The notes under the pieces were generated by a model, which was given only the letters and a program-made list of their open reading frames with translations, was not told the origin of the DNA and made no database searches. Below, one piece after another: positions 1-7,200 of a stretch of DNA of 10,447 nucleotides. The position numbers were made by a program, and so were the translations under genes. The stretch comes from Phoronis ovalis (Eukaryota; Phoronida; Phoronidae), in the NCBI GenBank assembly GCA_028565635.1, contig JAOXYB010063589.1, positions 1 through 10,447 of the forward strand. The letters are read 5' to 3'. The stretch's first letter is position 1, and the number at the start of each line of letters is the position of its first letter.

Positions 1-500
1 CATTATGTAGAATGTATGAAGCTAGCATATCCTGCACAAATGTGCAATGAAGTTGATTGTATATGTTATAATGGGTTCATTGTGGGTTGAGTACGCAACG
101 TGACGGCTATTAATTTTTCTAAGCCCGGCGAGGGCCACAGAAGCTGAAGGGTAAATGATGTTACGTGGGACAATTTTTTGCTTCCTTGCACACCCCTGTG
201 GTAATTTCTTACCAGTCTCAAAGCTTTATGCTGGGCTGATTTTCATCTGATGGCTGAAAAATATACCCTTTTTTACGCATCTGTAGCTCATGCTAAAAAC
301 AACACCCTATTTGCCAATAGTTAGCTAAATATATACCCTTAACGCGTTACGCGCTTGGTTGAAAAAATTTACCCAGCATTGGACCCATGTACCCACTCCG
401 GGACATATACGAAGCACATAAACAATGGCGGATCTTGCCCTCTGTCATCCGGGTATTTTGACTAAAGCGCCACCACAGTTTACATTACGAAAATGCAGTA
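1..500. repeat. Repeat-like noncoding DNA, richer in CpG
   Basis: No exon is visible. From about 60 to 480 the sequence has more G, C and CpG than the introns, for example the aacgcgttacgcgc stretch near 341. It also has a short phrase used twice, aaaatataccctttttta near 258 and aaatatatacccttaacg near 327. This looks like an old dispersed repeat, but I cannot name its family. The stretch presumably belongs to the intron before the C2A exon at 1059. Confidence 0.4.
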
Positions 501-722
501 TTGGCACCTACCTGTAAACTTTTACACAATATGTGGCATTTCATAAAATTACATCTCATCATTCACCAGATTTGTATATATATCTGTCTTTGTAAGTGGA
601 GCATACGGCATATTATATATATATTGACACTGCCAGAAATTACATGGACCATGTTTAATAGCAATTAAACCCAATCAGTCCCAGAATTCAATGTCTGTAG
701 GTTTACCATTCATGAACCATGT
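501..722. repeat. Tandem duplication, copy 1
   Basis: The copy starts at ttggcaccta and ends at catgaaccatg. It shares with copy 2 the blocks atgtggcatttc, attcaccagatttgtata, a TATATA run ending in ttga, attacatggaccatgttt, agaattcaatgtct and taccattcatgaa, all in the same order. The copies differ by substitutions and short indels, so the duplication is not recent. Confidence 0.85.
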
Positions 723-766
723 ACTAAAGCAGCAATCCTAATAACAAGACCTAGAAAATCTTAGAA

Positions 767-972
767 TTGATACCTTCCTATAAAATTTTATACAGTATGT
801 GGCATTTCGTTATTCACCAGATTTGTATAATATCTGTCTTTTGTAAGTGGAACACACAATGTATCTTATATATATATTGACTGAGTAATTACATGGACCA
901 TGTTTTGTGGCAATTAATCCCAATCCATCGCAGAATTCAATGTCTCTGTAGGATTACCATTCATGAAGCATG
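767..972. repeat. Tandem duplication, copy 2
   Basis: This is the second copy of the unit at 501-722, shifted by about 266 bp and shorter by about 15 bp. The main loss is in the part after atgtggcatttc. It ends about 85 bp before the C2A exon acceptor. The 44 bases between the copies (723-766) do not resemble either end. Confidence 0.85.
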
Positions 973-1058
973 GTGAACTGTGAGATTGAACAGGTTTATT
1001 TTGGCATAATGGCACCAGCTGGTAGCAAACAAGCTTATTCCTTCTTTTTTCAATATAG

Positions 1059-1281
1059 GAACAAGTGATCCATATCTAAAATTCAAAGTTGACAGCAAGC
1101 AACTGTACAGGAGTAAGACATTGTATAAAACACTTAATCCGAAATGGGATGAAACATTTGTGCTTCCTATAGAAGATGTCTTCAAACCTGTAATTATAAA
1201 AGCATTTGATTATGATAGAGGATTCCAGGACGATTGGATGGGGTCAGCTGAAATAGATATGGCACAGGTGGAGCTGAATGT
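1059..1281 (+). CDS. Mctp: MCTP exon: most of C2A
   Basis: The acceptor is ...caatatag and the donor is gtaagt at 1282. The first two bases finish a glycine codon begun in an upstream exon, and the last two begin a valine codon. About 74 residues run from GTSDPYLKF through [11 protein letters not shown] to [14 protein letters not shown] and VELNV. This is a C2 domain from its first Ca2+ loop onward. Aspartates are present in loop 1 (SDPY) and loop 3 (D-Y-D, then DD), so Ca2+ binding is plausible. The MGS...LN ending is typical of MCTP C2A. The first beta strands of the domain must lie upstream of the window, as no matching exon is visible in 1-1058. Confidence 0.92.
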
Positions 1282-4200
1282 GTAAGTCAAATACGCCGTG
1301 TTATTATAATTATAAGAATTTTGATTCTAATAAACGTCAGTTTTACTGGTAGGCATTTTAAATAGAAGTTTAAAGCCTCTGCAATCTAAAAAAACTTTAA
1401 TAAAATTGATATTTTTAATAGCTAGTGATCCAAATAAGTTCAGAGTTTATAAACAAATTGTTTCACGGTGTGGCTTTTTCTGATATGCTTGTGATTTTAT
1501 AAATACTTGGGACAGTAAAAAAAATTGTGTCTTTGGGATGTTAGAATTTATAAAACAATAATATAATTGATTAGGTTTCTTTTCATAGACAAAAGGAGTT
1601 AAAGCTGCAACTTATAGATAAAAATAGTGCAGCATATATGGGTTATATCCAGCTGGCCTGTACTTTGTCACCTAAAACTCAAGAAGAAAAAGAGGAGGTA
1701 AGAATGAACCAATCTATGTAATGTGCAATTTATTAATATAAATATTTCCATTTAGGTTATTATAGTCAAATTATACATTTTACTATGTCTTAATGTTTGT
1801 GCTGTCACGTTCATATTAAATAGAAGAACAACAACACAGCTGAGTCTGTATGTCTTTAGGGGGACTGAGATCCAAGGTTGTTATAGATATGTGCCATTTA
1901 ATACGGTACGGTTTTTTAGGGTCACTGTATATACTCTAGCAACGAGTGCTTACGATGGGGTATGGTTTTATGTATTGCTGCCTATGACAGGTTGACGAAA
2001 ATCAAATCTGCTAACAGGCGCAGATTAACAAACCTTCGCATGGCAAGGTGTGAAACAATTGACCTGCAATTTTGGGATAATTTTTAAATCTCTTGCACAT
2101 ATTTATCCATCAGCTACGTTGATTTTACTTGGGGTTATATGAAAGTGACATCATAAACCTAAAGACAATTATAGCGTAATTACAAAACTGTGTTATGCAG
2201 TTTATTATAAAGAAAGAAGTTTGATGAAAAGACCAGCAGTATGTAGAAATGCCTGGATGATCTTAATAAAATGCAGTATCCCCATTTTTGAACTCAATTG
2301 CTAGAGTGGATATCACATTGTTGCATGTCAATTTAACTTGCATGTTAGTTTTTCTGATGCCACGATACAACCCCAACCTTTATACAAGTTTTGAAGCATG
2401 CAGACAATTTTTAAAACCACTTATTATTACTAGTAACAATATGTTGCCCATTTTACCAGGTCACTTATGTTTCGTCACGTATTTCCCTAATGTAGGTATT
2501 GTAGATAATATGCATGTAAGCACGTACATGTAGAGGAGAATGTACCAACACATACAGATACATGGTGTTGTGTAATGTCAACGTGTAGGCATCCATTCAT
2601 TCGGCAGTTTCATTCTTTGGGAATTGCATTGTTACATTTATTTTTTATTTGTTTTGCTATGTTGCCCATTTTACATGAAATCACAAACAAAATTGGGAAG
2701 CTGCTGTGCATTTGTCATGATTATGTTGAGCTATGAAGATTTAAAAATGGATTGATTTGCTGCAAAAATATTCTGCTGTTTAAAGTCTTGTCAATTTTGT
2801 CTCAGTCATTCTTTTCCGGCAAATGTAAAACATATTGAATATATCTATTTTGGTAAAACTCAATGGATGGATGTCTGTTAGTGTTCTTTGTTCCCACCTG
2901 ACAATGTTATGTTGTTCTTAACCACTAGCGTTTCCATGGAAAATCAAAAAAGGTAACACAGCATGCATGATACCTCCTTTTTCATTCTTCCAATTGTTTT
3001 CAATTAATTCCATCTTTTGCAATTAAATTCAACTATCTTATTATGCACTATGCACTAGACTGCTTTCAAATATTCCTTCAGGATTTGATATTCCAGTTTG
3101 AAGTTTTAAATTTTTCTTACTGATTTTTTATTTGTTTGTATTACAAAATTGTCACATTAATAAAGTAGTTCACATGTAAAAAATTATGGTGAAATTCTTC
3201 TACTGACATTGCAAAGGAAGAAAGAATGTTCTAATCTTATAACTGTTTTTAATTTCTGTTCCCTTTTCATGATGTTTCACATAAGAGGCTAGTTCTGTAG
3301 TTAATTCAAAACAAATCCAATGCACTAAACATTAAACCTTGCTGCACATATGCTTTTCCATGTACTAGGTGCATATAAGCGTCTAAATGCTCCATCATAC
3401 CATTTCAGAATGTTTTAAAATTTTGAAAAATGTAAATATTTCGCAACAGTTTTTCGCTTGAGGAATCATTCTAACAGGTTAACGCTGCTGTAAACTTTGC
3501 AGCAATAACTTGTTATCTTGATACATAATAACAACCAAATAAATAATTATATATTTATTAATTGCCTTGATGTTTCGTTTTCTATCAGAAGACTTAGAAG
3601 ATTTACAGTCTCTACTACCACCATAGATGTGAGGTGTTGAACAGCTGATCATATCATATAAGCTGTTCAGCGTATAGGTCCCTCCCTCTAGTTGTAGAAA
3701 CTGTTACTTTTGAGAAAAAATCTTCTGATAGAATTAATATAAATAATTATATTTATTTGGTTATGTCAGACAATTATTATTATGGATCTATATTACCAAT
3801 CTAACGAAATTATTTGATCAATTACAAATTTGTAATCTTAATGTTTATGGTATAATGTTAAAAACAAAAAATATCTAACTCCAGATGGGCAATCAACCAA
3901 TGTAGTATATGATTATACTTGAATTAGTTATCGTAATTATTATAAAAATATTTCAATCATTGAAGAATTCTTCAAAATGCATTTCCTTTCAAAAGTACTC
4001 ATAAAAACATGAAAAAACATACATTTGATTTGAAATATAAATAACATAATGAATTTTTATCATCAGTGTATTAACTAGTAATTTTTACTTTTATTTTAGG
4101 CCTATGTAAAATCATTCCGCCAACAAGAATCAAAGGTTTTTTATTGTTTCAAAAATGTAATTTATTGTGTGCTGTGTTGTTAATTCCACTCTGTTTCTAA

Positions 4201-7200
4201 ATTGTTGTTCATTTTTCCATCTGTGTACTGTACTAATCTCGGAGTGGTGTGCTATTTTATTTTTAGTTTATCCTGAAATCCCATCATTATCCTAATTCTG
4301 AAGAATGACAGAACCTTATAAAACATGCACGGTTTCTATATAAAACTATGCATTTTATTTTGTACTCACAGCAGACTTGTACAAAGTATTAACAATTGGG
4401 TTTATATACTAAAACATCTGTGACCGAAATACTATTATGATAATGCAACACAATATGTTGTTTTATTTGTGTCATGATTAAAGAAAACACATGAAAAAGG
4501 AGAATTAGCTTTGGTGAGGGTTCAAAACTTACTGTTTGTTTCTAAAAAGGAGCTACAAACAAAAAGCTGTTGCCCCCTATTAATGATGGGAGAAGCTTTT
4601 AACTAAAATATCTGGAGTGCTAGCAAGCTATAAACATGGAGGTTGTCTTACAATTTAAAAAAAATCTCTACATTTATGTTAATTTTTCTGCTACTAATTA
4701 AAGTTGTTTTCATTACAGAAAAGGATTTTTGTATGTTTAAGTTTGCTAATAATCTCTGATTGGTTAAATCACAGATATCTTTCTAAATTGTAATTACTTC
4801 ACTATCATGGGCTCACGCAGCAAACTGCATCGCCTTCCATTTTCGGTGACCCTAGGACACTGTATTGATCAATCAGGACAGCTCAATGAAAGCAAGAATC
4901 CTATTCTGTTTAGATCCAATGAAAAATGTTGTCTTTTCATTTTCCTATTATTTCATTTGTTATGGTTACTTGCTAGACTTTTATACATCAGAACACATGA
5001 TCAGCTGGAACTACTGGTATCTCTCAGCTGCATCACAAGTGATGTCGTTTTATGTTTTTCATTGAATGTTTGAAGTAAAACTTGACTAATAAATTGATCT
5101 GTGATATGTCAGCAGTAGTTTCTTCAATCCTGTGTTATGATGAATCTTTAACAATTCATGTAAAACTTTTAAAAATTTTGAAAATCAACCAAATTCAGAA
5201 AATTACATTTTCACCTTTCTCAGAACATCCCTTAAACATTCATTAAAGTATTTTTTGGTGTTTTTTAAAATACTTACAATGTTAAAAATTTAAAAAGTTT
5301 TACTGTATTGTATTCATTGCTTGAGCTACTTTCTTTGTGTCATGGTAGTAAAAAAAGATTGCAATGCATTTGGATAGATGTGTGTTAGTTGATGCTATAA
5401 GGATTTTAGTCTGTCAGCTTATAGTATTTCCAGGTTCTATTTCTCTGTATTGTCTGGTGTTGTGCAAGATATGAGACCTCTGGTGTCAGAAGCATTTATT
5501 AAGACAATAAAGGTTTTTACAGTTATAATTTCACTAGTAGTGTCCGACCACCATCCCAATATCAGAATTGTAGTAAAGTAGGAAAATAGTCACTTATTTT
5601 AAATTATTTGTTGAATTTGTTATTTTCAGAACCTTTTAGTGCAAGTGTCGGAGCATGTTCTGCAATTACTATAAAAATCCTTATATCCCATTTTATTTTC
5701 CTTAGCTTAGAAATGAAACTTAACATTGTTTTATGATATACATTTAAGTATTGAGTCAAGTAAATTCCTTGATAATATATCATCTATGTTTTATGGCGTT
5801 TCAGTATCAAAAACACTCATTGAGGGAAACACAGCGCAATGAATCAAAACGTCTCAAATCTCAAATTTGGAACAGTGTGGTTAGCATTGTGTTAGTAGAA
5901 GGAACAAATTTACTGCCTATGGATGACAATGGATATAGTGATCCATATGTTAGGTTTAAACTTGGCAATGAAAAATACAAAAGCAAGGTAAAGTGCATGA
6001 ATAAAAGGTGATGTTGCTGTCCCGTTCGCTATGGCTACACACCATTTGCAATTCCTTAGGTTTATATTATATTATATTATAGTGAAGTATTCTGAAAAAT
6101 GTTCGGGGTTATTATGGGTAATTTTTTCACTGAAAAATCTCATTCTATAACAGTTTTTACAGAAATGAGAGTGTCTTTTACCATAATTCCATTGATAAAG
6201 GAAATTATATTATCAGTAAAATATAATCTTCATATTAAAAACAAAAATATTTCAGGTTCGACCAAAGACACTTCATCCTCGATGGTTAGAACAGTTTGAT
6301 CTGCACTTGTTTTCTGGCAAGTCAGGACAGCTTGAAATCAATGTGTTTGATCATGATTTTACTGGCAGAGATGATTTTATGGGAAGGTAAACAATTTAGC
6401 TTAATTATTGTCCTGTTGGCACCCTGCTTGGTTTTTAACATTCAGTCACACCTCTCCATTGTGTCCAAAAGAGTATGGGAGGAATTAGTGGCAGATTTTG
6501 GACTATTCCTTTGTACAAAATATGAAAGGGAGGGAGAGACCTGTTTAAAATATGGCAAGACACTATCCACATATCACTTGTTTGTAGTGATCTGCCATTT
6601 GAGTAAAAATAGGTTTAATATTTTACTTTATTATCATGCAGGGCTACTCTTGATTTGTCAAAATATGAGACAGAAATCACTCATCATATTGATTGCCCAC
6701 TGGAAGATGGTGCTGGTATGATCAAGTTAATGTTGACGATAACGGGTACACTTGGTGGTGAATCCGTATCTGACCTCTCTAATTATACACCTATCGCAAA
6801 ACAGCGGGATGATATAGTTCGACAATATGTGAGTTAAATGTCTCTCGAATCATACTTTTAATAGCAAATAACTATATTCACTGCAATGTTTGACATCACA
6901 TATGAGCAAAAAATGAAAACCTCGAAAATAATATATTAATGGTTAAAATCAAGCTTGTTCTTCAGGCATTGCTGCTTGCTGCAAAAAATCAATAATGAGC
7001 TCAAGAATGTAGGAGAATTCCCCTTCTGCTGTAAATTTACTGACAATTTTTAGATGTATTACAAATATGCCAAAAAAAAAACATTTTCCCGCTGTCAACA
7101 TTTTAAAAGGTCCTTGTATCAAAGAATTATGATTGCCTCAGAAAACGGTGTGCATTTGTAAGATCCTTATTATTTGATTTTATTTCTAGGGTTTGTTCAA

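Larger units (their letters stand above)
1698..5804 (+). other. Large intron between C2A and C2B exons
   Basis: At 4.1 kb, this intron is several times longer than any other in the window. It holds the candidate microexons at 2929 and 4100 and the foldback element at 3523-3766. The part at about 1800-2110 is somewhat richer in G and C than its surroundings and may be an old repeat. Open stretches at 2288-2533 and 4807-5073 have no recognisable protein pattern and look like chance. No other gene or RNA was seen on either strand. Confidence 0.8.

Noticed and set aside
2005-2026. 7-bp inverted repeat AATCTGC / GCAGATT
   Set aside because: The stem is too short to stand out in 10 kb. It may belong to an old repeat but has no other support.
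2288-2533. Open frame of 81 residues
   Set aside because: There is no recognisable motif and no fitting splice sites in phase with the MCTP exons; it is consistent with chance.
3589-3608. Possible exon after the ctatcag acceptor
   Set aside because: It meets a stop (TAG) at the third codon in the required phase, and the sequence is part of the foldback arm.
4719-4741. Possible exon after cattacag with a gtttgc donor
   Set aside because: It does not fit phase 0 to phase 0, and the donor is poor.
4807-5073. Open frame of 88 residues with a hydrophobic stretch
   Set aside because: It lies inside the large intron, and the hydrophobic residues come from T-rich DNA. A second overlapping frame looks equally good, and no family pattern or splice fit was found.
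6296-6721. Longest plus-strand frame, 141 residues
   Set aside because: It runs through two MCTP exons and the intron between them in a different frame from the conserved one, so it is a shadow.
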